Shown: positions 45,584 to 53,591 of the stretch, piece after piece
Numbering within the stretch: the stretch's first letter is position 1
Layout: each line of letters begins with the position of its first letter
Assembly (NCBI RefSeq): GCF_002159645.1
Contig: NZ_NFJB01000023.1
Span: 1-61,791, forward strand
Direction of reading: 5' to 3'
Source: Parabacteroides sp. An277
GTDB taxonomy: Bacteria; Bacteroidota; Bacteroidia; Bacteroidales; Tannerellaceae
Length of the DNA: 61,791 nt
The notes under the pieces: model-generated
Databases searched by the model: none
What the model was told of the DNA's origin: nothing
The model's input: only the letters and a program-made list of their open reading frames with translations
Translations under genes and position numbers: made by a program

Positions 45584-46885
45584 ATGACTTACGAAGAAAC
45601 TTTACAATACCTCTACGAAAGTACTCCCGTGTTCCAACACGAAGGAGCTGGGGCATACAAACCGGGGTTGGACACGAGCCACGCATTAGACAACCTGTTG
45701 GATAATCCGCACCGCGCTTACCGCACCATCCACGTAGGCGGTACGAACGGAAAAGGTTCGACAAGCCACCTCCTTGCCGCCATCTTGCAAAAGTCGGGCT
45801 ATAAAGTGGGGCTTTACACTTCACCACACTTGGTGGATTTCCGTGAGCGCATCCGGGTAAATGGGGAAAAGATAGATCAGGAATATGTGGTGCAGTTTGT
45901 TGAAAAATACCACGAGCAGTTTGAATCGCTAAAACCCTCCTTTTTCGAATTGACTTCAACCATGGCGTTTGCCTATTTTCGAGACCAACAGGTAGATTTT
46001 GCCGTCGTCGAAGTAGGACTGGGCGGACGGCTGGATAGCACGAACATCATCACGCCTGTCTTGAGCGTTATCACAAACATCAGCCTCGACCATACGCAAT
46101 TTTTAGGCGACACGCTGGAAGCGATTGCGGGCGAGAAGGCAGGCATCATCAAACCGGGTGTGCCAGTTGTGATAGGCGAAGCGGAGCAACCCAGCGTACG
46201 CGAAGTCTTCCTCCAGAAGGCTCGCGAAGTCGGTGCGCCGCTTTACATCGCGCCGGAAAGCATCCTCACCGTAGAGGGTTCGCTGGGGACGGACAACCAA
46301 TGGCATTACACCACCGAAGAATTCGGGAACTTCATCGGCGAACTGGGTGGCATGGTACAATCGATGAATACCGTTACGGTACTGGCAGCTGTCAAGGCAT
46401 TGCGCGAGACAGGCATCCACATCCCCACAGAAGCCATCCACGAAGCGTTTGCCCATGTGGTTGAACTGACCGGACTGATGGGACGCTGGCAAACCCTTTG
46501 CCAATATCCACGTGTAGTATGCGACACGGGCCATAATCCCGGTGGATGGGAATACCTATCGTGGCAACTCGAAGCCGAAAGTCGACGGTGCAATCGGCTC
46601 CGCATGATTATCGGCATCTCGAACGACAAAGACATTGACGGCGTATTGGACCTGATGCCGCAAGAAGCGACCTATTATTTCACCCAAGCCTCTGTCTCAC
46701 GAGCCCTCCCAGCGCAAGAATTGCGCAAACGAGCCTCCAAACATGGGCTGATGGGAAAATATTACACTACCGTCGCGGCCGCTATCAAGACTGTCCTGCA
46801 AGAAGCCACGCCCGACGATTTCATCTTTATTGGCGGCAGTACCTTCGTGGTAGCCGACGCGATGCCTTTATTCGAGGAAGAATGA
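45584..46885 (+). CDS. folC: Folylpolyglutamate/dihydrofolate synthase
   Basis: A 433-residue cytoplasmic ligase that adds glutamate to dihydropteroate or folates using ATP. The P-loop is GTNGKGSTSH (52-61), followed by the Mur-ligase-like motifs FFELTSTMAFAYF, VEVGLGGRLDSTN, ISLDHTQFLG and the C-terminal DTGHNPGGW. Full length. It diverges from the O-acylation cluster and precedes an MFS gene by about 50 bp. Confidence 0.96.
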   Translation: MTYEETLQYLYESTPVFQHEGAGAYKPGLDTSHALDNLLDNPHRAYRTIHVGGTNGKGSTSHLLAAILQKSGYKVGLYTSPHLVDFRERIRVNGEKIDQEYVVQFVEKYHEQFESLKPSFFELTSTMAFAYFRDQQVDFAVVEVGLGGRLDSTNIITPVLSVITNISLDHTQFLGDTLEAIAGEKAGIIKPGVPVVIGEAEQPSVREVFLQKAREVGAPLYIAPESILTVEGSLGTDNQWHYTTEEFGNFIGELGGMVQSMNTVTVLAAVKALRETGIHIPTEAIHEAFAHVVELTGLMGRWQTLCQYPRVVCDTGHNPGGWEYLSWQLEAESRRCNRLRMIIGISNDKDIDGVLDLMPQEATYYFTQASVSRALPAQELRKRASKHGLMGKYYTTVAAAIKTVLQEATPDDFIFIGGSTFVVADAMPLFEEE

Positions 46886-46936
46886 AAAGCCCTGCATTAG
46901 AACTACAGATAAGAATTTACAAAACTAAAATTACAT

Positions 46937-48292
46937 ATGACAGAATTCATACAAAAAAAACTCAGTGATTCGAAGGCGGCCCGCTGGACAGCATTGGCCA
47001 TCGTCGCCTTCACGATGTTATGCGGCTACTTTCTAACAGATGTCATGTCGCCACTCAAACCCATGCTCGAAGCTGAATTGGCTTGGACCAGTACCGATTT
47101 CGGGTTCTTTACCTCCGCCTATGGTTGGTTTAATGTCTTCTTCTTGATGCTCATCTTCGGCGGAATGATTCTTGACAAGATGGGAGTCCGCTTTACGGGA
47201 ATGATGTCGTGTATCCTGATGCTTGTCGGATGCGCCATCAAATATGCAGCCATAGCAGGATATATTGGTACCAGCGGAGAAATCCTGGGCTTTAAAGCGC
47301 AAGTGGCTTATGCTTCGCTCGGCTATGCGATTTTTGGCATGGGTGTAGAGATTGCCGGCATCACCGTCTCGAAGGTGATTGTCAAATGGTTTAAAGGGAA
47401 AGAACTCGCCTTGGCGATGGGATTGGAAATGGCGACGGCACGTATCGGGACGATGTTGGCTATGGCTATTACGGTTCCTTTCGCGAAATACTTCCAAAGC
47501 GTATCGGCTCCGGTGCTGCTCTGCCTCATCATGCTTTGTATCGGAACCATATCGTATATGGTATATGTGGTAATGGATAAAAAACTGGAGGCTTCGATGG
47601 CGGGCGAAGAGGAAGAAAAGGAAGAGCCGTTCCGCTTCTCGGATGTGTTCCTCATTATCCGGAACCGTGGTTTCTGGCTGATTGCCCTTCTTTGTGTTTT
47701 GTTCTATTCAGCCGTTTTCCCCTTTATTAAATATGCCACCGACTTGATGGTGAACAAATATGGTGTGGAGCAAGAATTGGCCGGTTTCATTCCCAGCCTT
47801 TTGCCTTTAGGGACATTATTCCTCACGCCCTTCTTCGGAAACCTGTACGACCGACATGGCAAAGGAGCCAGCATCATGCTCCTCGGTGCCGTGATGCTCA
47901 TTATTGTGCATCTCTTGTTCGCACTGCCCATCTTGAATGTATGGTGGTTTGCAACGGCCATTATGATTGTGCTCGGCATCGCCTTCTCACTCGTGCCCTC
48001 CGCGATGTGGCCATCCGTTCCGAAAATTATCCCAGAGAAACAACTCGGTACAGCCTATGCGCTTATCTTTTGGGTACAGAACTGGGGACTCATGGGGGTT
48101 CCTGCCTTAATTGGTTGGGTATTGGATAGCTATTGCAAACTCGACACGACGAACGGAGGTCCTGCCTACGATTATACCCTTCCGATGGTCATCTTCATGT
48201 GTTTCGGCATTGTCGCCCTCTTCGTAGCCTTCCTCTTGAAACGTGAAGACAAGAAGAAAGGATACGGATTGGAGCTTCCCAACATACAGTAA
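46937..48292 (+). CDS. MFS transporter
   Basis: A 451-residue inner-membrane carrier with 12 predicted helices split by a charged central loop (about 215-235, EEEEKEEP). The A-motif-like GGMILDKMGVRFTGM follows helix 2 and NLYDRHGKGASI is its C-half counterpart. Similar uncharacterised carriers are widespread in Bacteroidales; no substrate can be given. It may share a transcript with folC and ends at a clear terminator. Confidence 0.9.
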   Translation: MTEFIQKKLSDSKAARWTALAIVAFTMLCGYFLTDVMSPLKPMLEAELAWTSTDFGFFTSAYGWFNVFFLMLIFGGMILDKMGVRFTGMMSCILMLVGCAIKYAAIAGYIGTSGEILGFKAQVAYASLGYAIFGMGVEIAGITVSKVIVKWFKGKELALAMGLEMATARIGTMLAMAITVPFAKYFQSVSAPVLLCLIMLCIGTISYMVYVVMDKKLEASMAGEEEEKEEPFRFSDVFLIIRNRGFWLIALLCVLFYSAVFPFIKYATDLMVNKYGVEQELAGFIPSLLPLGTLFLTPFFGNLYDRHGKGASIMLLGAVMLIIVHLLFALPILNVWWFATAIMIVLGIAFSLVPSAMWPSVPKIIPEKQLGTAYALIFWVQNWGLMGVPALIGWVLDSYCKLDTTNGGPAYDYTLPMVIFMCFGIVALFVAFLLKREDKKKGYGLELPNIQ

Positions 48293-48325
48293 GAGGTCGA
48301 TTTCTCTTCTTCTTGCCCTATCACG

Positions 48326-48377
48326 ATTCCCCTTAGCAAGGAAACATAGTTCCCCAGGCTAAGGGGAATTTCTTTTC
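48326..48377 (+). terminator. Terminator after the MFS transporter gene
   Basis: ATTCCCCTTAGC (48326-48337) pairs perfectly with GCTAAGGGGAAT (48358-48369), followed by TTCTTTT. Confidence 0.85.
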
Positions 48378-48452
48378 CCCTCTCCTTTCTATTCTGGGGA
48401 AAAATTCGTTTCTTTGCCCTACATTCTATCAAACCATCATAAATTATAGTAT

Positions 48453-49232
48453 ATGAAAAGGATTCGGAAATGGAGCTGGGTGGCGCTCCTCGTGGGGCTG
48501 GTTGGCGTGGTATATGCACAAGAAGCACCGAAAAAGCACCTCAATATCATATTCATCGGGAATAGTATCACGCACGGGGCGGGGTTGGCAAAGCCATCAC
48601 ACGAAGCCCCTCCGGCACAAGCTGTCTTCTATTTGAACCAGCAAGCAGGCATCGGGCAGGTAAAGTTCAGCAATCAAGGCGTGAGCGGATGTACGACTGT
48701 AGATTATTTACCCGAAACGCACACCTTGTTCGACCAAGCTAAACAAGCCGCAGACCTATTGGCCGACGAAGACTGGGCTACGCTCCTCTTTTCCATCATG
48801 CTGGGAACAAACGACAGTGCCATGGAAGGAACAAATGGAGCACCGGTATCGCCCGAACAATATACCCGAAACATGACACAACTAATCGATTCCCTGTTGG
48901 CTTTGTATCCGACTTGCAAGGTAGTGGTACATCGCCCCATTTGGTATAGCCCGAATACGTATAATGGCGCTAAGTACCTGCAAGAGGGACTGAATAGACT
49001 TGAATCCTATTATCCAGAGATTCAGGCACTGATAAAAACGTATGCCCGAAAAGCACCCGGGCGTGTTTTCTTGGGTGATACAGAGGCTTTCGATTTCTTC
49101 AAAGAGAACGAAGCCAAGTTCCAACATGAGCAAGGCCGTGCCGGCATCTTCTTTCTGCATCCCAACCAAGAAGGTGCCAAAGATTTGGGGAAATTCTGGG
49201 GAAAAGCAATTTATAACGCATTAGGATTATGA
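48453..49232 (+). CDS. Exported SGNH/GDSL hydrolase
   Basis: A 259-residue periplasmic or secreted esterase-like protein. The signal peptide is about 1-23 (cut after YAQ). Active-site blocks: GNSITHG (about 36-42), GTNDSAM and the late histidine in LHPNQEGAKD. The expected aspartate of the final block is not at the usual DxxH place (the segment reads FFLHPN), so catalytic detail is unsure. Related Bacteroidales proteins act on acetylated glycans. It overlaps the DUF4153 gene by 4 bp. Confidence 0.86.
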   Translation: MKRIRKWSWVALLVGLVGVVYAQEAPKKHLNIIFIGNSITHGAGLAKPSHEAPPAQAVFYLNQQAGIGQVKFSNQGVSGCTTVDYLPETHTLFDQAKQAADLLADEDWATLLFSIMLGTNDSAMEGTNGAPVSPEQYTRNMTQLIDSLLALYPTCKVVVHRPIWYSPNTYNGAKYLQEGLNRLESYYPEIQALIKTYARKAPGRVFLGDTEAFDFFKENEAKFQHEQGRAGIFFLHPNQEGAKDLGKFWGKAIYNALGL

Positions 49233-50686
49233 AAGCAGACAAGCTACTTCTCTTTTGGCTGAAATGGAAACAGAGTGTGAAACGGAATCCGATAGAATCC
49301 TTTCTGGCGGTGTGTTTCTGTATTTTATGGTTAAGTCTGCTTTTCACAGACAACCATGCTATTGTGAATCTGTTGCGGTATGCCCCGGTTGTATTCTTAC
49401 TTGCTTGTATCTTCCATGCCCATAGCAAACAAAAGGTAGTACGCTGGCTCTATTATCTCTCGCCTTTACTATTATTAATTCCCTTTTACGGAATCGATGA
49501 AGCCGTCGTATCGCTTCACTATTTTTTCACGTTGGTAATCATCCAAATTCTATATATCTTGGCCACAAGCCGAAAGGACGACCGTTTGTTTGCCAACGGA
49601 GCATTGAATTATGTGAAATCGGTCGGGATTTCGTTTGTCCTCTCTTTGACTATTTTGATTACTTTATGGGCCATTATCGCCTCTATCAGTTACATATTTG
49701 ATATATGGAAAGGGAATGAGGACGATTGGTTATTAGCCATACAAGCCATTGCCTGGGCTTTTTGCATGCCTCTCCTGTTCGTTCTATTCCAAGACACCTA
49801 CAAAGACAAGGCCATACGACCGAGCAAAGCGTTCCATTTCTTATTGAATTACATTCTCTCTCCGGCATTAATAATCTATACGGTTATTCTTTATCTTTAC
49901 ATGTTGAAGATTGTGATTGCCTTCGAGCTTCCGAAAGGACAGATAGCCTATATGGTGACGGCCTTCGTCAGTGCGTTTTTCATCTTAAAAGGTTGCCAAT
50001 GCTTCTTGGAAAAGCCGATATATGTCTGGTTTTATCGAGGGGCAAGCTGGATCACATTGCCCACATTAATATTATGTTGGGTAGGTATCGTCTATCGGAT
50101 TCGCGAATATGGATTCACCGAACCGCGTGTTTATCTGATAGCCGTAGTATCGGTATTGACCCTTACCGCATTCCTCTTTTTCTTCCGCCGGTTGCCCCAT
50201 TATACGATAGCGGCATGGTTCGCAACGATTCTCTTTTCGATCATTACATATATACCGGGCATATCCGCTAAACATATTGAAGATTGGTCGCAAGCCCAAC
50301 GGCCTGAATCCGAGAAAAAAGCCCGGCAGGAAGAGATGATAACCATTCTTTCGAAAGAGTCTATGGATATTTCCGGCTACAAACAGCTTTATTTTTTGGA
50401 TCCCTTCTCGGGAGAGGGGAACTATTACCTAACATCTAAAGATAGCTTAAGCCTTTATATTCAAGACAGCTTGGTTTATCATAACCATTTCTCCCGCATC
50501 TTTGCCAACCAAATGCAGCAAGCAGGGCTTTCTCTGTCGGATTCCATTCCAGAAGGGAAATATACCGAACTCTTGCGCGTGGACTTGGATTCGGCCCTTA
50601 TCCTTTTCGAAAATTACACCCTATTCCGAACCGATTCGGGATACCATGTCCAATATATGCAACCTAAATGCTACTTAACGCGTTAA
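49229..50686 (+). CDS. DUF4153 multi-pass membrane protein
   Basis: A 485-residue inner-membrane protein with about 10 hydrophobic helices in the first 350 residues (for example LLRYAPVVFLLACIF, AVVSVLTLTAFLFFF) and a soluble C-terminal domain (about 360-485) likely facing the periplasm. This matches the uncharacterised DUF4153 family. It overlaps the SGNH gene by 4 bp, so they are probably co-translated. Function unknown. Confidence 0.82.
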   Translation: MKADKLLLFWLKWKQSVKRNPIESFLAVCFCILWLSLLFTDNHAIVNLLRYAPVVFLLACIFHAHSKQKVVRWLYYLSPLLLLIPFYGIDEAVVSLHYFFTLVIIQILYILATSRKDDRLFANGALNYVKSVGISFVLSLTILITLWAIIASISYIFDIWKGNEDDWLLAIQAIAWAFCMPLLFVLFQDTYKDKAIRPSKAFHFLLNYILSPALIIYTVILYLYMLKIVIAFELPKGQIAYMVTAFVSAFFILKGCQCFLEKPIYVWFYRGASWITLPTLILCWVGIVYRIREYGFTEPRVYLIAVVSVLTLTAFLFFFRRLPHYTIAAWFATILFSIITYIPGISAKHIEDWSQAQRPESEKKARQEEMITILSKESMDISGYKQLYFLDPFSGEGNYYLTSKDSLSLYIQDSLVYHNHFSRIFANQMQQAGLSLSDSIPEGKYTELLRVDLDSALILFENYTLFRTDSGYHVQYMQPKCYLTR

Positions 50687-50733
50687 CCCCTCCGGGAAAA
50701 ATCCGTTAAGTTCTTTGGAAAAATAGAAAAGCT

Positions 50734-50841
50734 CCGAGAAAAACTCTATCTTTAGGCTAAAGATATGCATCTGCAACCTGAAGATATATATCTTTAACTT
50801 GAAGATATGTATCTTTAGCCTAAAGATAGAGTTTTTCTCGG
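50734..50841. repeat. Phased dyad array E (21 bp) inside a 108-bp inverted repeat
   Basis: The flanks 50734-50765 and 50810-50841 are a perfect 32-bp inverted repeat. Within and between them, AAGATAT-type dyads (AAGATATATATCTT at 50781; variants at 50760, 50802 and 50823) recur exactly every 21 bp. The whole 108 bp can fold into one long cruciform or hairpin. It lies 47 bp after the DUF4153 stop and may end that transcript, though no T-run follows directly. Confidence 0.92.
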
Positions 50842-50990
50842 GACTTTTCCAATTTTAGGTCGGACTTACGCCCGTTTATCCGGTACATTTAGATTTTTTC
50901 TTTCCTCTTCTTAACACGCTTTGCAAGCATTTCTTCATAAAATCTTGCATCCACAGGACAAGAACGTGCCGATATGTCAAGACTTATGTG

Positions 50991-50998
50991 TATATTTG
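50991..50998 (+). promoter_or_regulatory. -7 box of the DUF5063 gene
   Basis: TATATTTG is a full TAnnTTTG match. It excludes a start at 50988 and supports the ATG at 51039. Confidence 0.65.
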
Positions 50999-51038
50999 CA
51001 TCTCGAAAGAAGAATTGAGAAATATCCAGCATAAATTC

Positions 51039-51572
51039 ATGAAGAAAAAAACAAATACGGTATATGACCGGAATACGGTAGAGTTTGTGACGGTGGCATT
51101 AGAATATTGTACCTTCATGGAAGGTGCCGCGCAGATGGAACAGCTTGATTTTGTAGACAAAGCTACCAAGATTCTCCCTCTGCTTTACCTCAAGGCGGCG
51201 TTGCTTCCGGAGGAGGACGTGGACGATATGTTCGACCCCGAACTGTACGTGACAGAAACTATGTACGACGCCGTGCGCACAGACGTGGCCGGTTTGTTGG
51301 GTGAACATGACACCTACCTGGATACTTTCCGCCCGGACATGGCTTATAGCGAAACCCCCATCGCCGCGTTTATCTCCGAAGATTTGGCAGACGTCTACCA
51401 AGACGTAGGAAACTTCGTCTCGCTTTTCCGCCAAGGAAACGAGGAGGTGATGCAAGAAGCCGTGGCGCTTTGCCGGACCAACTTCTGCAACTATTGGGGG
51501 CAACGGTTGCTAAACGCACTTAAAGCGTTGCACGATTTAAGATACAGAGATGACGATTTGAAGGAGCAATAA
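51039..51572 (+). CDS. DUF5063 domain protein
   Basis: A 177-residue acidic soluble protein, helical throughout, matching the uncharacterised DUF5063 family (for example FVDKATKILPLLYLKAALLPEEDVDDMFDPELYVTETMYDAVR in outline, about 37-80). No catalytic motif is visible. It lies 3 bp before the 3'-5' exonuclease gene, and the methyltransferase gene overlaps that, so the three form one unit; a link to nucleic-acid metabolism is a guess from this context. Confidence 0.83.
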   Translation: MKKKTNTVYDRNTVEFVTVALEYCTFMEGAAQMEQLDFVDKATKILPLLYLKAALLPEEDVDDMFDPELYVTETMYDAVRTDVAGLLGEHDTYLDTFRPDMAYSETPIAAFISEDLADVYQDVGNFVSLFRQGNEEVMQEAVALCRTNFCNYWGQRLLNALKALHDLRYRDDDLKEQ

Positions 51573-51575
51573 TAC

Positions 51576-52175
51576 ATGAATACTGAATACGCACATACGA
51601 TTACGAAAGAGGAAGTAGAGGAGCTTCCGATGGAGAAGTTCGAAGGGCGGATATTCGTCTTGACGAACGAAAAGGAGGCGAACCGCGCCGTGGATTATTT
51701 GGAGCGCTATCCTGTATTGGGTTTTGATACGGAAACACGTCCGAATTTTCGGAGAGGGAAAAGAAATAAGATTGCGCTGGTGCAACTATCAACAGAAGAT
51801 ACCTGTTTCTTGTTTCGGCTGAACCGCATGGGGTTTCCTGCTTCGTTGAAGAAGTTGCTGGGAAATGCAGACGTAAAGAAAGTAGGACTTTCGTTGCGAG
51901 ACGATTTCGGGGCGATTCGTAAACGGACGGAAATCGAACCGGAAAATTTCCTCGACTTGCAACCTTATGTCGGACAATTCGGTATCGAAGCGGCCAGCTT
52001 GCAAAAGATTTATGCCATCCTGTTTCAGAAAAAAATATCCAAAGGACAACGTCTCTCGAATTGGGAAGCTGAAATCCTTACGGAACCACAACAACGCTAT
52101 GCTGCGCTGGACGCATGGGCATGCCTACATATTTACAAACAATTGAATAATCAAACAACTGATGAGTTATCATAA
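51576..52175 (+). CDS. 3'-5' exonuclease (RNase D/WRN-like, DEDD)
   Basis: A 199-residue nuclease domain of the DEDD superfamily. Metal ligands: D and E in LGFDTETRP (about 50-58), D in GLSLRDDFGAI and the final D in RYAALDAWACLHIY (the DEDDy pattern, with Y in place). It lacks HRDC, so it is a single-domain enzyme; RNA or DNA trimming cannot be told apart. It overlaps the methyltransferase gene by 14 bp. Confidence 0.9.
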   Translation: MNTEYAHTITKEEVEELPMEKFEGRIFVLTNEKEANRAVDYLERYPVLGFDTETRPNFRRGKRNKIALVQLSTEDTCFLFRLNRMGFPASLKKLLGNADVKKVGLSLRDDFGAIRKRTEIEPENFLDLQPYVGQFGIEAASLQKIYAILFQKKISKGQRLSNWEAEILTEPQQRYAALDAWACLHIYKQLNNQTTDELS

Positions 52176-53346
52176 AATATACTTGAAACCCAAGAAAGAA
52201 GAATCGCTGTTGCGTTTCCATCCGTGGGTTTTCTCGGGGGCTATCCAACGTATAGAAGGCAAACCGGAAGAAGGAGACATCGTAGAAGTTAATAGCGCCG
52301 ACGGACGTTTTCTGGCGTTAGGACATTTCCAAATCGGAAGCATCTCGGTCCGTATCCTTTCATTCAAGCCTTGCGAAATTGACCATGCCTTTTGGGTAGA
52401 ACGCATCCGCATCGCTTACCAATTGCGTCAAATACTGGGATTGGTCGATACACCCGCCAACAATACCTTACGCCTGGTGCATGGCGAAGGAGACAATCTG
52501 CCAGGGTTGGTCATCGACGTTTATGCGCATACAGCCGTAATACAAGCTCATTCGGTCGGGATGCACCGCGCTCGGTACGAAATAGGCCTGGCTTTGCAAG
52601 AAGTAATCGGCGAAAAGCTACAAAATATATACTACAAATCGGAAACCACGCTCCCGTTCAAGGCTGGACTCGACAATGAAAGTGGTTATCTCTACGGGCA
52701 CGATGTGGAAGACATCGCCATGGAAAACGGATTACGCTTCTATGTCGACTGGCAAAAGGGACAAAAGACGGGCTTCTTCGTTGACCAACGTGAAAACCGT
52801 TCGTTGCTGGAACGTTATTCGAAAGGGCGTTCCGTCTTGAACATGTTTTGTTACACAGGCGGTTTCTCCTTTTATGCCATGCGCGGAGGAGCCAAGCTGG
52901 TCCATTCGGTTGATAGTTCAGCCAAAGCCATCATGCTCACAAACAAAAACGTGGAATTGAATTTCCCCGGCGATATGCGTCACGAAGCATTCGCGGAAGA
53001 TGCCTTCAAGTATTTGGAACGCATGGGAAGCAATTACGACCTGATTATCCTCGACCCGCCTGCTTTCGCCAAACATAAGGAGGTGTTGCGAAATGCACTC
53101 CAAGGATATCGCAAACTCAACGCCATCGCGTTCGAAAAGATTCAGCCTGGCGGTATCCTCTTCACCTTTTCCTGCTCGCAAGTCGTAAGCAAAGAAAACT
53201 TTCGTTTGGCTGTATTCAGCGCGGCAGCGCAATCCAAACGCAAAGTGCGCATCTTGCACCAATTGACGCAACCGGCCGACCATCCCGTCAACATCTACCA
53301 TCCGGAAGGTGAATACCTAAAAGGGTTAGTATTATATGTAGAGTAA
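52162..53346 (+). CDS. rlmI: RlmI-type 23S rRNA (cytosine-C5) methyltransferase
   Basis: A 394-residue SAM-dependent methyltransferase. The N-terminal PUA domain (about 1-85, LRFHPWVFSGAIQRIEG) binds RNA. Then a central EEHEE-like region and a Rossmann methylase with SAM motif VLNMFCYTGGFSFYAMRGGA and the catalytic DPPAFAK and SCSQVV (cysteine) motifs. These fit RlmI, which methylates C1962 of 23S rRNA in E. coli; the exact site here is inferred. Followed by a long stem-loop. Confidence 0.92.
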   Translation: MSYHKIYLKPKKEESLLRFHPWVFSGAIQRIEGKPEEGDIVEVNSADGRFLALGHFQIGSISVRILSFKPCEIDHAFWVERIRIAYQLRQILGLVDTPANNTLRLVHGEGDNLPGLVIDVYAHTAVIQAHSVGMHRARYEIGLALQEVIGEKLQNIYYKSETTLPFKAGLDNESGYLYGHDVEDIAMENGLRFYVDWQKGQKTGFFVDQRENRSLLERYSKGRSVLNMFCYTGGFSFYAMRGGAKLVHSVDSSAKAIMLTNKNVELNFPGDMRHEAFAEDAFKYLERMGSNYDLIILDPPAFAKHKEVLRNALQGYRKLNAIAFEKIQPGGILFTFSCSQVVSKENFRLAVFSAAAQSKRKVRILHQLTQPADHPVNIYHPEGEYLKGLVLYVE

Positions 53347-53362
53347 ACGCATAGGTGTTTTT

Positions 53363-53441
53363 AAACACGGAAACACAGCGACTCGGAGTTTTAATTTCCC
53401 CCTAAATGAATCCCGTGCTTCTGTGTCTCCGTGTTTTTTCT
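53363..53441 (+). terminator. Long-armed stem-loop after rlmI
   Basis: AAACACGGAAACACAG (53363-53378) pairs with CTGTGTCTCCGTGTTT (53421-53436) with one mismatch; a TTTC tail follows. The 42-nt loop is long, and the CACGGAAACACAG motif looks like a dispersed repeat, so it could be a MITE remnant acting as a terminator. Confidence 0.65.
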
Positions 53442-53560
53442 TTCCCCCAATATCCTTTTACATCGGATGTAAAAGGATTTCCAGACGCTGGAAAACCCGC
53501 CGCAACCCCTATTTTGTAGGGAAAATCTGCATTCTTCGCGCTTCATTCTTCATTTTTTTA

Positions 53561-53568
53561 TATCTTTG
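53561..53568 (+). promoter_or_regulatory. -7 box of glgB
   Basis: TATCTTTG is a full TAnnTTTG match, 23 bp ahead of the ATG at 53592. Confidence 0.65.
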
Positions 53569-53591
53569 TGCCATAGAACCAATTAAAGAAA

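Noticed and set aside
46103-46534. 143-codon minus-strand frame inside folC
   Set aside because: Shadow of folC; composition follows the codon positions of the real gene.
50734-50841. Invertible promoter (phase-variation switch) in the 108-bp inverted repeat
   Set aside because: The 44 bp between the arms holds no -7 box and no invertase gene is nearby; the repeated 21-bp dyads explain the structure better.
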